Translations under genes and position numbers: made by a program
The notes under the pieces: generated by a model
What the model was told of the DNA's origin: nothing
Database searches by the model: none
The model's input: only the letters and a program-made list of their open reading frames with translations
Origin: Mycobacterium sp. PO1
GTDB taxonomy: Bacteria > Actinomycetota > Actinomycetes > Mycobacteriales > Mycobacteriaceae
Direction of reading: 5' to 3'
Assembly: GCF_017312405.1 (NCBI RefSeq)
Contig: NZ_BLTG01000036.1
Location: forward strand, 31,213-95,212
Length of the DNA: 64,000 nucleotides
Part shown: positions 20,930 to 29,698 of the stretch, in pieces
How positions within the stretch are numbered: the first letter of the stretch is position 1
Layout of the letters: every line of letters starts with the position of its first letter

Positions 20930-21586
20930 GTGCGCAGGGACGTGTTTGCCAAGGGCCGGGGCCGATGGCTCGCGGTCGTGGTGTCTCTGGTCGTCTCGGG
21001 CGGCATGATCTACGCCCAGAACGCCGCGCCGCCGTGCTGCGCCCCCGAGCCGTCGCCACCACCGAGCGCCCAGGGCGCGGAACCGAGTGCCGCACCGGAG
21101 CGGGTCCGGCTCTCGGAGGCGGAGTTGCTGGCCGCCAGCGCCCCGGTCGACGGCCGCGTCTTCGACCTTGCCCTGCCCGCCGGCGTCGCGCCGGAGGGTG
21201 GCCTGCAGGTCAACACCATCTGGGCCGCCCGGGCGATCAGTGCCCTGTTCCCGGAGATCACCACCATCGGCGGCTATCGCCAGGATCCGTTGAAGTGGCA
21301 TCCCAACGGGCTGGCGATCGACGTGATGATCCCGAACTACCACAGTGACGAGGGCATCGAGCTCGGCAACCAGATCGCCGGGTACGCACTCGCCAATGCG
21401 GAACGCTGGGGGGTGCTGCACGTGATCTGGCGGCAGGGCTTCTATCCGGGCATCGGTGCGCCGAGCTGGACCGCCGACTACGGCAACGAGACGCTCAACC
21501 ACTTCGACCACATCCACATCGCCACCATCGGTGGCGGTTATCCCGACGGTGACGAGACCTACTACATCGCTTCGATGCAGTCCTAG
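20930..21586 (+). CDS. Exported peptidoglycan-hydrolase-like protein (M15/VldE-like fold)
   Basis: Predicted exported protein of 218 aa starting VRRDVFAKGRGRWLA, with one membrane anchor or signal segment (LAVVVSLVVSGGMIYA), a Pro-rich linker and a C-terminal domain. That domain carries ITTIGGYRQDPLKWHPNGLA followed by IDVMIPNY, and NHFDHIHIA. The His-x3-Gly-x-Ala-x-Asp and HIH patterns are the zinc-binding signature of the M15/ARB-07466-like peptidase fold used by cell-wall amidohydrolases. Zinc ligands would be the His and Asp of the first block and a His of the second. It converges on the phosphatase gene with only 2 bases between the stops. Confidence 0.7.
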   Translation: MRRDVFAKGRGRWLAVVVSLVVSGGMIYAQNAAPPCCAPEPSPPPSAQGAEPSAAPERVRLSEAELLAASAPVDGRVFDLALPAGVAPEGGLQVNTIWAARAISALFPEITTIGGYRQDPLKWHPNGLAIDVMIPNYHSDEGIELGNQIAGYALANAERWGVLHVIWRQGFYPGIGAPSWTADYGNETLNHFDHIHIATIGGGYPDGDETYYIASMQS

Positions 21587-21588
21587 CC

Positions 21589-23532
21589 CTAGACGGCGAT
21601 CTGACCGCAGGCGGGCAGCGCCGCCGCGTTGTCCCCGTCGCACAGCTGCGCGGCGTCCAGCGGAGATTCGACCGACGGCGGGGCCGGCGGCCACAGCGGG
21701 AAGATGCTCGCACCGGTCACCCCGGTCAGTCTGGCCACGATCTGCGCGACGACGTTGGTCACCACGTAGGTGAGGTTGCCGATCAGCCGGACCGGCACGA
21801 TCGCCAGCGCCGCAAGCGGACTGATCAGGAAGATGTCCTGATCGACGATCTGCTGCAGGCCCGCGGTGAGGCTCTCGGTGAGCCCGTACACGATGTAGGG
21901 CACGGTGGCGGCGACGGTGCGCACCCCCAGCGCGATGTTCGTCCCGATGTCGGGGTAGCCGTACATCGCGATCGCGTCCTGCAACGCTCCCCGCAGCGCC
22001 TCGTCGTCGTCGACGGGGAAGACATCGCTGGCGCCGAGCGTGGTGAGCGACACGCCGTCGGAGTCGGTGGACGGGGTGCCGCCGAACAGCGTCATGACGG
22101 TCGGGGTGACGTCGACGATCTGGTACTTGAGGTTGATCGCGCCGGCCGCGAACAGGTTCGGGTTCTCGGCGATGACGAAGGTCGACGTCTCGTCGGGTGA
22201 CTGAAACCCGTGGCCGAAGCCCCGCTGCGGCTGGTGGCCGTGGTCGGTGACGACCAGGATGGTCCACTGTTCGCCGGTGAGGGCCTCCCACGCGTCGACC
22301 GCCTGCAGGATCTCACCGAGATTGCGGTCGACGTTGCGGATCGCGGCGGCGTACTGCGGCGAGGCGCCGCCGTACATGTGGCCGTTCTCGTCGACGCCGA
22401 CGAAGTAGCTGAAGACGAAGTTGGGGACCATCGGGTCGGCGGCCATGATCGCCAGTTCGGTGGCGTCGCCGACCGCGTCGTCGGTCAGCAACCAGTCGGT
22501 GTCTCCTTCGATCTGGCCGATGTCGACGATCTCGTCGGCCGGCGTGGCGCCCGCGCCCGCGATGGCGGAGATGACGTTCCAGTTGGCGATCGACGTGGTC
22601 TGGATTGCCGAGTTGAACGCTTCGAGTTGGGTGAACACCGTGGGCCAGTCGTCATAGGTCCACGGGGTGAACACGTTGTTGATGACGCCCGTCTTCTCGC
22701 CCCACGCCCCGGTGAGGATGGACGTCCACGACGGGTTGGAGATGGTGGTGTGTCCGGCGATGCTCGCCGGTGCGGTGGTGCCGTCCTGGATCAGGCCGAA
22801 GAAGTTGGTGTTCGCGAGATCGGCGAGCACTCTGCTCAGATTCGTGCCGTCGACGCCGATGACCAGGACGTTGGGCGAGGGATCGGCCAGCAACTCGATC
22901 TCGGGTGGAGCGACGGCGCTGCTGCGCAGCGCGGCGCGCTCGGACTCCTCCCGGGCACCGGCCAGCGTCGCCAACGCCATCGGCAGCACCGCAGGTGCGG
23001 GAGCGTCGGGAACCGGCTGCGGTGCGGGCTGTTCGATCGCGACATCAGCGGCCTGGGCGGGCGCCGAGGCCGGCGCTTCGGTGGCGTACCCGGACGCGAC
23101 CACCGCGTCGTCGGTCGCGTCCTCGTCCAGGTCCGCGCCGGCGTCGGTGACCTGCGGAGCGTCGAGGTCGGTGCCCTCGCCGACGTCGGTTGCGCCATCA
23201 CCGGCTTCGTCGAGGTCGTCTGCGAGGTCGTCCCCGAGATCGGAGTCCGCGTCCGAATCCTCGTCGGCGCCGAGACCCTGTCCCCCGTCATCCGAGGCGG
23301 CGGACTCCTCCTGCTGTGTCGTCGTATCGTCCGTGCGGTCCGACGACGCGGCGCCGGCGGCCCCCGACGACGCCGAACCTCCCGAGTCGCCGGCCTGACT
23401 CGTGGTCGAGGAATCCCTCGACGAATCTGCGGTCTCGGCCGCGGCGATCCCCGGCGCGCTGGCCACGGCGAGCCCGACGCCCAGTGCGACCGCGAGCCCT
23501 CCCACCCGACCGATGTACTTGGCATGGTTCAT
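21589..23532 (-). CDS. Secreted type I phosphodiesterase/alkaline phosphatase-superfamily protein
   Basis: Predicted exported hydrolase of 647 aa. ATG 23532 has a strong site (GAGGAG, 7 bases away) and is followed by a signal peptide ending near APGIAAAE. A long acidic Ser/Asp/Ala-rich linker (about residues 33-190) precedes an alkaline-phosphatase-fold domain. It shows NVLVIGVDGTNLSRV with a metal Asp, the Thr nucleophile region GHTTISNPSWTSILTG, the metal region GVDENGHMYGG and VVTDHGHQPQRGFGHG. These are hallmarks of nucleotide pyrophosphatase/phosphodiesterases. A hydrophobic C-terminal region (LISPLAALAIVPVRLIGN, then LTYVVTNVVAQI) may tether it to the envelope. Substrate unknown. Confidence 0.8.
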   Translation of the reverse strand: MNHAKYIGRVGGLAVALGVGLAVASAPGIAAAETADSSRDSSTTSQAGDSGGSASSGAAGAASSDRTDDTTTQQEESAASDDGGQGLGADEDSDADSDLGDDLADDLDEAGDGATDVGEGTDLDAPQVTDAGADLDEDATDDAVVASGYATEAPASAPAQAADVAIEQPAPQPVPDAPAPAVLPMALATLAGAREESERAALRSSAVAPPEIELLADPSPNVLVIGVDGTNLSRVLADLANTNFFGLIQDGTTAPASIAGHTTISNPSWTSILTGAWGEKTGVINNVFTPWTYDDWPTVFTQLEAFNSAIQTTSIANWNVISAIAGAGATPADEIVDIGQIEGDTDWLLTDDAVGDATELAIMAADPMVPNFVFSYFVGVDENGHMYGGASPQYAAAIRNVDRNLGEILQAVDAWEALTGEQWTILVVTDHGHQPQRGFGHGFQSPDETSTFVIAENPNLFAAGAINLKYQIVDVTPTVMTLFGGTPSTDSDGVSLTTLGASDVFPVDDDEALRGALQDAIAMYGYPDIGTNIALGVRTVAATVPYIVYGLTESLTAGLQQIVDQDIFLISPLAALAIVPVRLIGNLTYVVTNVVAQIVARLTGVTGASIFPLWPPAPPSVESPLDAAQLCDGDNAAALPACGQIAV

Positions 23533-23782
23533 GGGACATCTCCTCGGGGCCGCCTGACTGACACCGCTGCGGCAAAGTTGCCGCGGGCGTAAAAATACGC
23601 GGAACACCTGTCCTGGAGGCCATGAATCGGCGACTTGGCTGGAAACAGTCGACCGCCACCAGCCCGCCCCGAGCGAACACCCCGCAGGGTAGGCTGGCCC
23701 GCGCCGCTTGCGGAAGCAGACCGCGACGCTGCCGTTCCGACAGGTGTAGCACCGGAGTTTCGCCAGCGACGGAAGGGCAAGT

Positions 23783-25906
23783 GTGCCGGACACCCCACGG
23801 CGTTTCTCGCGCATCAGCATCCAGTCCAAGCTGCTGCTGATGCTGCTGCTGACCAGCGTGCTGTCGGTGGCCGTGGTGGGCGCGATCGGCTTTCAGTCCG
23901 GCCGCGAATCGCTGCGTGAATCGGTGTTCGAACAGCTCACCCTCATTCGCAGCGCCCAGGCCCGCATGCTGGAAAAAGCGATGCGGGACCTGACCAGCTC
24001 GATGGTCGTCTACACCCGCGGCAGCACCGCCGAGCAGGCGATCGCCGCGTTCACCGCCGGATACGACGAGCTCCGTGACGCCGAGGTGCCGCCCGACCGG
24101 CAGCAGGCCCTCGTCGAGTTCTACCAGCGCAACTACGGCGAGACCGACGCCGACGCCGACCGCGACGCCGCTCAGGCCCGGGTCCAGGCACTGCTGCCCC
24201 GCGGCAACTCGCAGCGCTACCTGCAGACCACCTACACGCTGGCCGCCGACACCCCCGAGGACCGCATCGAGATCGACGATCCCGGGGACGGCAGTGCCTG
24301 GTCGGCGGCGAACGCCCAGTACAACGAGTTCTTCCGCCAGGTGATCAAGCGGCAGCACTCCGCCGACGCTCTGTTGATCGATGCCCGTGGCAACGTCGTC
24401 TACAGCGTCGGCAAGGGCATCGACCTGGGAACCAACATCCAGTACGGGCCCTACCGCGGCAGCAACCTCGCCGAGGCGTTCAAGGAGGCGATGAACTCCA
24501 ACTCGCTCGACGAGGTCGTGGTCCGGGACTTCGACACCTACCAACCGTCGGGGACGCCCACCGCCTGGATGGTGTCGCCGATCGGTCCGGCCGGCAACGT
24601 GCAGGGCGTGATGGCGCTCGCGCTGCCGGTGGACAACCTCAACCGCGGTCTCACGTTCAACGGCGACTGGCAGGGTGCCGGGCTGGGCAAAACCGGTGAG
24701 ACGATCCTGGTCGGGCCCGATCTGCTGATGCGCTCGGAGTCACGACTGTTCCTGGAGGACCCCGACGCCTACCGCAGCGACGTGGTGGCCGCCGGCACGC
24801 CCGTCGAAGTGGCCGACGAGGCGATCCGCCAGGGCAGCACCATTCTCGTGCAGCCCGTGGACACCGACGCGGTCGGGCAGGCCCTGCAGGGGGCGACCGG
24901 AACTCTGATCACCGAGGACTATGAGGGTCGCCGGACGCTGCAGGCGTACTCACCGGTGCAGACCGCGGGATTGAACTGGGTGCTCGTCGCCAAGATCGAC
25001 GTGGCCGAGGCGTTCGCTCCCGTCGCCACGTTCACCCGCACCCTGGTGCTGTCCACCGTCGCGATCGTCCTGGTGGTCTGCATCGCCGCGCTGCTGCTGG
25101 CCCGGGTGTTCGTGCGCCCGATCCGCAGGCTGGAGGCCGGGGCCGAGCAGATCGGCGCCGGTGACTTCGATGTCGAGCTGCCCGTCACCTCGCGCGACGA
25201 ATTCGGCGATCTCACCCGCGCGTTCAACCAGATGAGCAGCAATCTGCAGACCAAGGAGCGACAGCTCACCGAACAACGCGCCGAGAACCACCGGCTGCTG
25301 TTGTCGCTCATGCCCGAACCGGTACTCGAGCGCTACCGCGACGGGGAGGAGAACATCGCCGAGGAGCACCAGGATGTGACGGTGCTGTTCGCCAACGTCG
25401 ACGGACTCGACGACCTCGCCGAACAGCTGACCGCGCAGGAATCGCTGGCGGTGGTGAACCGGCTGGTTCGCCAGTTCGACGCCGCGGCAGACAATCTGGG
25501 TGTCGAGCGGGTGCGCACGCTGCACGACGGATACCTGGCCAGCTGCGGTCTGACCGTGCCCCGGCTCGACAGCGCGCGCCGGACGGTCGACCTGGCCGTG
25601 GAGATGCAGCACATCATCGATCGGTTCAACGGCGAGACGGGGCACCGGCTCAGCCTGCGGGCCGGGATCAACACCGGCATCGTGACCAGTGGTCTGCTCG
25701 GACAGTCGAACCTCGTCTACGACATCTGGGGTTCGGCGGTCAACCTCGCCTACCAGGCGCACAAGAGCCCGGCGACGGCCGGGGTCTATGTGACCCGTCC
25801 GGTGTACGAGGCGATGCGGGATATCCGCGACTTCACCGCCGACGGCGAGGTCGTCGCCAACGATCGCGTCGAACACCTGTGGCGTCTCTCGGGTGACCAG
25901 CGATGA
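23783..25906 (+). CDS. Membrane receptor with HAMP and degenerate class III nucleotide-cyclase domain
   Basis: Protein of 707 aa starting at GTG 23783 (site GGAAGGG). Order: N-terminal membrane helix (about 15-38), large extracytoplasmic dCache-like sensor (about 40-415), second helix (about 420-445), HAMP (about 446-500), then a class III cyclase fold (about 525-690). Several catalytic positions look altered: the first metal Asp is Asn538 (FANVDGL), the purine-binding Lys is Arg578, the usual WGD is WGS, and the transition-state Arg is Gln658. Asp582 and Asn654 remain. Cyclase activity is therefore doubtful. Arrangement and neighbour match the M. tuberculosis Rv2435c-Rv2434c pair. The stop overlaps the channel gene start (ATGA). 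Confidence 0.85.
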   Translation: MPDTPRRFSRISIQSKLLLMLLLTSVLSVAVVGAIGFQSGRESLRESVFEQLTLIRSAQARMLEKAMRDLTSSMVVYTRGSTAEQAIAAFTAGYDELRDAEVPPDRQQALVEFYQRNYGETDADADRDAAQARVQALLPRGNSQRYLQTTYTLAADTPEDRIEIDDPGDGSAWSAANAQYNEFFRQVIKRQHSADALLIDARGNVVYSVGKGIDLGTNIQYGPYRGSNLAEAFKEAMNSNSLDEVVVRDFDTYQPSGTPTAWMVSPIGPAGNVQGVMALALPVDNLNRGLTFNGDWQGAGLGKTGETILVGPDLLMRSESRLFLEDPDAYRSDVVAAGTPVEVADEAIRQGSTILVQPVDTDAVGQALQGATGTLITEDYEGRRTLQAYSPVQTAGLNWVLVAKIDVAEAFAPVATFTRTLVLSTVAIVLVVCIAALLLARVFVRPIRRLEAGAEQIGAGDFDVELPVTSRDEFGDLTRAFNQMSSNLQTKERQLTEQRAENHRLLLSLMPEPVLERYRDGEENIAEEHQDVTVLFANVDGLDDLAEQLTAQESLAVVNRLVRQFDAAADNLGVERVRTLHDGYLASCGLTVPRLDSARRTVDLAVEMQHIIDRFNGETGHRLSLRAGINTGIVTSGLLGQSNLVYDIWGSAVNLAYQAHKSPATAGVYVTRPVYEAMRDIRDFTADGEVVANDRVEHLWRLSGDQR

Positions 25907-27297
25907 GCGAGATCTTCTCCGCGCCGTGGTTCTGGTGGGCCATCGCGATCGCGGTGGCACTGCCCATCTCGCTGGTGGTGCTCACCGAGGTGCACAACGC
26001 GCTGCTGCGGCGCGACAGTTATCTGGCCCGGCCGGTGAGCCTGGTGCGCAACTACGTGCTGCCGCTGGGGGCACTGCTGTTGTTGCTGCTCAAAGCGACC
26101 GAGGTGCGCGCCGATGCCACCACCGTGCGGGTGGTGGCCACCGTGCTCGGGTTCGTCGTCCTGGTCCTGCTGCTGTCCGGCCTCAACGCGACGGTGTTCC
26201 AGAGCGCGCCGGAAGGCAGTTGGCGCAAGCGGGTTCCGTCGATCTTCCTCGACGTCGCCCGGTTCGTCCTGATCACCGTCGGTGTCGCGCTGATCTTCGC
26301 GTTCATCTGGGGCGCCAACGTCGGCGGTCTGTTCACCGCGCTGGGCATCGGCTCGATCGTGCTCGGCCTGACGCTGCAGAACTCCGTAGGGCAGGTCATC
26401 TCGGGGCTGCTCGTGCTCTTCGAGCAGCCCTTCGAGATCGGCGACTGGGTCGCCACCCGATGGATCGATGGCGGCCGGGTGGTCGAAGTGAACTGGCGGG
26501 CCACACATCTGGACTCCGGAAACGGTGTCTACGTGTTGCCCAATTCGCTGCTGGCCACCGAGCTGTTCATCAACCGCAGCCTGCCGCGCGGTGAACACTC
26601 GATCGACATCACGACGAAGTTCTCGGCTGCGGATCCACCCGACGCGGTGTGCCGGATGCTGACCGGCCTCGCGCAGCGGGTACCCCAGCTGCGCGCCGGG
26701 GCCGACCCGGTGACCCTCATCGGCGCCACCGGCGAGTACACCACCACCGTTCCGCTGCACACCCCGGCCGAGGACGCCGAGGCCCGGTCCACCTTTCTGC
26801 GCTGGGCCTGGTACGCCGCACGGCGCGAGGAACTCTCGCTCGACGACGTCACCGATGACTTTCCCTCACCTCTGCTGTTCGACGACGCGCTGCAGGTGGT
26901 GGGGCGCAGCCTGCACCTCAGTCGCACCGATCAGGAGCTGGTGCGCGAGCACATCCGGGTGGTCCGCTACGGGGTCGGTGAGATCGTCCAGGAACGCGGG
27001 ACCGTCCCGGTGCGGATGATGTTCGTCGTCAGCGGGCAGGTTCGTCTGGAGGTCCGCTCAGGTGGCGCCGTGGTGGGCATCCGCACGCTCGAGCGCGGCG
27101 ATTTCCTCGGTCAGACCGCTCTGACCAGAGAGCAGGTCAAGGCCGACGCCCGCGCGCTCGACGAGTTGACCGTGGCGTGGATCGACCGCCAGAGCATGGA
27201 GGCGCTGGTGCTGCGCCGTCCGCTGCTGATGCAGGAGATCGGCCGGGTGATCGAAGAGCGCCGGGCCAGCATGCGCAAAGTGACCGCGGCGGATTAG
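25903..27297 (+). CDS. MscS-type mechanosensitive channel with C-terminal cNMP-binding-like domain
   Basis: Membrane protein of 464 aa. Four N-terminal hydrophobic segments lead to an MscS core (VGGLFTALGIGSIVLGLTLQ, then NSVGQVISGLLVLFEQPFEI). The beta domain has GDWVATRWIDGGRVVEVNWR and the pore-lining-type TVFTA-like Gly/Ala pattern. Residues about 345-460 form a cyclic-nucleotide-binding-like domain (VRYGVGEIVQERGTVPVRMM, then FLGQTALTRE). In canonical pockets a Glu and an Arg contact the ribose-phosphate. Here hand alignment puts Gln404 and Lys413 (or Arg417) there, so ligand specificity may differ. It is coupled to the receptor gene by ATGA, so the two probably act together in osmotic or ligand-gated response. 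Homologous to M. tuberculosis Rv2434c. Confidence 0.87.
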   Translation: MSEIFSAPWFWWAIAIAVALPISLVVLTEVHNALLRRDSYLARPVSLVRNYVLPLGALLLLLLKATEVRADATTVRVVATVLGFVVLVLLLSGLNATVFQSAPEGSWRKRVPSIFLDVARFVLITVGVALIFAFIWGANVGGLFTALGIGSIVLGLTLQNSVGQVISGLLVLFEQPFEIGDWVATRWIDGGRVVEVNWRATHLDSGNGVYVLPNSLLATELFINRSLPRGEHSIDITTKFSAADPPDAVCRMLTGLAQRVPQLRAGADPVTLIGATGEYTTTVPLHTPAEDAEARSTFLRWAWYAARREELSLDDVTDDFPSPLLFDDALQVVGRSLHLSRTDQELVREHIRVVRYGVGEIVQERGTVPVRMMFVVSGQVRLEVRSGGAVVGIRTLERGDFLGQTALTREQVKADARALDELTVAWIDRQSMEALVLRRPLLMQEIGRVIEERRASMRKVTAAD

Positions 27298-27321
27298 CCC
27301 CGGCGCTCAGCCGGACTCCGG

Positions 27322-28614
27322 TCAGCCCCGGCGGTGTCGTCTGCCGTGACCGGGGTCGCCGACCAACGCCTGGCCGAGGAATTCGTCGGGGCCTTGCACA
27401 CCCGGAAGAGCGAAGAAGAACCCGCCGCCCACCGGCATGATGTACTCCTCCAACGGTTCACCGGTGAGCCGATTCTGGACCGCCAGGAAGCCGCGCTCGA
27501 GGCTGCGCTGATAGGACACGAACGCCAGGCCCTGATCGAGGCGGCCCGCACCGTCGAAGCTGCGGGCATAGGAGAAGCCGCGGCGCAGGATCAGACTGTC
27601 CTCGGTTTCCGGTGTCCGCGGGTTGGCCAACCGGATGTGGGCGTTCAGCGGAATCCGTTCTCCGCGAGGATCATCGGCGTAGTCAGGGTCGGCGAATTCG
27701 TCGGACATCCCCAGCGGCGCGCCGCTGATCTTCTCTCGGCCGAAGATCTGCTCCTGCTCGATCAGCCGGGTCCGGTCCCAGAACTCGACGAACATGCGGA
27801 TGATCCGCACCGCCTGGTAGGACCCGCCCACTGCCCAGTCCGGCTCAGCGTCGCCGGAACCGACCCACACGTAGCGGTCCATCAGGGCTTGGTCATCGCT
27901 GTCCAGGTTCGCGGTGCCGTCCTTGAAGCCCAACAGGTTTCGGGGGGTGGCGGCGTGTGAGGCGACGCCTGCGCCGCGGGCGTAGCCGTCGATCATCCAG
28001 TGCAGCACCAGGTGTCGTCTGGTGCGCCGCATCAGTTGGCGCAGTGCGAACTGCAGGGTGTCGATGTGCCCGGCTTCCATGGTGAGCAGCAGGTCACCGT
28101 GGGAGAACTTGGGGTCGAGCCGGTCGTTGGCCAGAAACGGCATCTGCACCAGCTCGGCGGGGCGCCGGTCGGCCAGACCGAACCGGCCGTCGAACAGCGA
28201 CGCGCCGACGCTGACCACGACCGACAGATCGTCCGGTGGCGGCTCTTCGCCGAGGATGCCCGAGTCGACCGGCGGGTAGGCGGGCCCGCGCTGCTCGGGC
28301 GGCCGGCCCGACATCAGGCCCCGGATCTCGTCGGTGAGCTCGGCGAGCGTGTCCGCCAGCTTCTCCCGGCTGTCGGCGATGACGGTGAAGGCCGCCATCA
28401 GTCCCTGCATTGGCACGGGGATGGCGGTGATGCCCGCTTGGTGAGGTCCCTCGAACGGCACATATCGCGGCGCCGGCGGGCCGGCGGTGGACGGGCCGTC
28501 CTCCGCCGAACACCCGGTCAGCGCCGCGCCGACACCGACCGCCGCACCGGTGCCCAACGCCCCGGTGACGAAATTACGGCGGCTGATGCCGGATCGCGGC
28601 GACTGCGTGCTCAC
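27322..28614 (-). CDS. efeB: Tat-exported DyP-type heme peroxidase EfeB
   Basis: Dye-decolorising peroxidase of 430 aa, the EfeB component of ferrous-iron uptake systems. A twin-arginine signal (SRRNFVTGA, residues 11-19) precedes the mature domain. The DyP signature GFKDGT gives catalytic Asp232, the proximal heme ligand is predicted at His326 (NAHIRLANP), and Arg344 is the conserved distal Arg. EfeB oxidises Fe(II) or acts on heme outside the membrane. Its GTG start overlaps the efeO stop (GTGA). It is convergent with the MscS gene (24-base gap). The Arg/His/Gly-rich C-terminus could bind metal. Confidence 0.93.
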   Translation of the reverse strand: MSTQSPRSGISRRNFVTGALGTGAAVGVGAALTGCSAEDGPSTAGPPAPRYVPFEGPHQAGITAIPVPMQGLMAAFTVIADSREKLADTLAELTDEIRGLMSGRPPEQRGPAYPPVDSGILGEEPPPDDLSVVVSVGASLFDGRFGLADRRPAELVQMPFLANDRLDPKFSHGDLLLTMEAGHIDTLQFALRQLMRRTRRHLVLHWMIDGYARGAGVASHAATPRNLLGFKDGTANLDSDDQALMDRYVWVGSGDAEPDWAVGGSYQAVRIIRMFVEFWDRTRLIEQEQIFGREKISGAPLGMSDEFADPDYADDPRGERIPLNAHIRLANPRTPETEDSLILRRGFSYARSFDGAGRLDQGLAFVSYQRSLERGFLAVQNRLTGEPLEEYIMPVGGGFFFALPGVQGPDEFLGQALVGDPGHGRRHRRG

Positions 28615-29534
28615 TGCAGGTTCAGCACTCCGGCGACCTCCGACACGTTCTCCGACAGCCCGGCCAGCTGGGCCTTGAGGGTGTCGATGGTCTGCTGGTC
28701 GACGGTCACCTCGGGGCAGCGCGGCGAGGGGTACTGGTCATTCGGGGTGCAGTACAGCACCCAGCCGTCGCCGCGACGCAGCGGTTCGAGCGTCGCGTTG
28801 ACGTCGGCGAACCCGGCGTTGATCTGCTCCAGCAACTCCGGATCGGCCTGCTGCAACGCCGGTGTCAGGTCCTCGATCGCGGCTTGCGAGCCCTCGAGGT
28901 TGGCGTTGAAGTCCCACAGGTCGGTCTTGGAGTAGCGGTTCTCCTCGCCGGTGATCTTGCCCTCGGAGACCTCCTCGATCAGCTCCGCTGCCCCCACGGC
29001 GACGTCGCTGGGTGCCACCTCGAGCGTCGGCATCTGCTCGTTGAGGGTGGCGATGTTCGCGTCCAACTGGTCCGCGAACTGTGCGCCGCCGTCGGTCGTG
29101 TTCTGCTCGAACAGCAGGTACTCCAGCCGGTGCCAGCCGGTGAAGGCGGGATCGTCGACGCCGGCGAAGTCGTCGACGCGGGCGTCGACCAGCCCGTCGA
29201 TCTCTTCGACGAGCCCGGCCAGCGGCTCGATGCGCTCCCACGGTTCACGAGAGGGGGCGTAGGCATCCTGGGCGGCCTGCAGGTCGCCGGCCCGCACCGC
29301 ATCGGTCAGCACCTTGACGGCGGTCACCAGCTGGTCGCTCTGGTCGACGGCGTAGGCCTGGTACTCCTCCGCGGCCTGGGCGACCAGCGGGTCCGGTGCC
29401 GCCGAGGGCTCCGCGCTGGTCTGCGTCGCGGTCTCCGTCTCGGTCGTGGCGGTGTCGGTGTCGGAGCTCGAGCAGCCGGCCAACGCCAGGCCCAGTGCCA
29501 GCGCCGAGATCGGAAGGGCAGTACGCCGTCTCAT
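28611..29534 (-). CDS. efeO: EfeO iron-uptake lipoprotein (M75 domain)
   Basis: Periplasmic-type iron-binding component of Efe uptake, 307 aa. ATG 29534 follows an excellent AAGGAGG site. The lipobox is LAGC (Cys21), so the protein is membrane-anchored, followed by a Thr/Ser-rich linker. The M75 domain has the HxxE metal motif in TGWHRLEYLLFEQ and a conserved ENRYSKTDLWDFNANLEGSQ block. EfeU, the permease of the classical EfeUOB system, is not adjacent; only efeO-efeB are present, next to a divergent ferric ABC transporter. Iron control is likely through the shared upstream region. Confidence 0.92.
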   Translation of the reverse strand: MRRRTALPISALALGLALAGCSSSDTDTATTETETATQTSAEPSAAPDPLVAQAAEEYQAYAVDQSDQLVTAVKVLTDAVRAGDLQAAQDAYAPSREPWERIEPLAGLVEEIDGLVDARVDDFAGVDDPAFTGWHRLEYLLFEQNTTDGGAQFADQLDANIATLNEQMPTLEVAPSDVAVGAAELIEEVSEGKITGEENRYSKTDLWDFNANLEGSQAAIEDLTPALQQADPELLEQINAGFADVNATLEPLRRGDGWVLYCTPNDQYPSPRCPEVTVDQQTIDTLKAQLAGLSENVSEVAGVLNLQ

Positions 29535-29642
29535 CAAAGGAACCTCCTTGTTCGGGTCGAAAGGCAGGCTAGCGCCCCGGCGGAGATGAGGGTAGCCACA
29601 CCTAGGTAAAGAGGACCTTAGTCCCTCGGGTACGGTGTCCGC

Positions 29643-29661
29643 TTAGGCTAGGGTTCGCTAA
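29643..29661 (+). promoter_or_regulatory. IdeR iron-box-like operator
   Basis: TTAGGCTAGGGTTCGCTAA matches the 19-base IdeR/DtxR consensus (TTAGGTTAGSCTAACCTAA) at 14 of 19 positions by eye, with both outer TTAGG and CTAA ends kept. It lies 37 bases upstream of the ferric binding-protein gene and in the region shared with divergent efeO. With iron, IdeR would repress one or both operons. A second partial match (CACCTAGGTAA, about 29594-29604) is too weak to call. Confidence 0.5.
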
Positions 29662-29698
29662 AGCGTCTGAGTAGGGCGCGGGAAAGGAAGGCCCCCGC

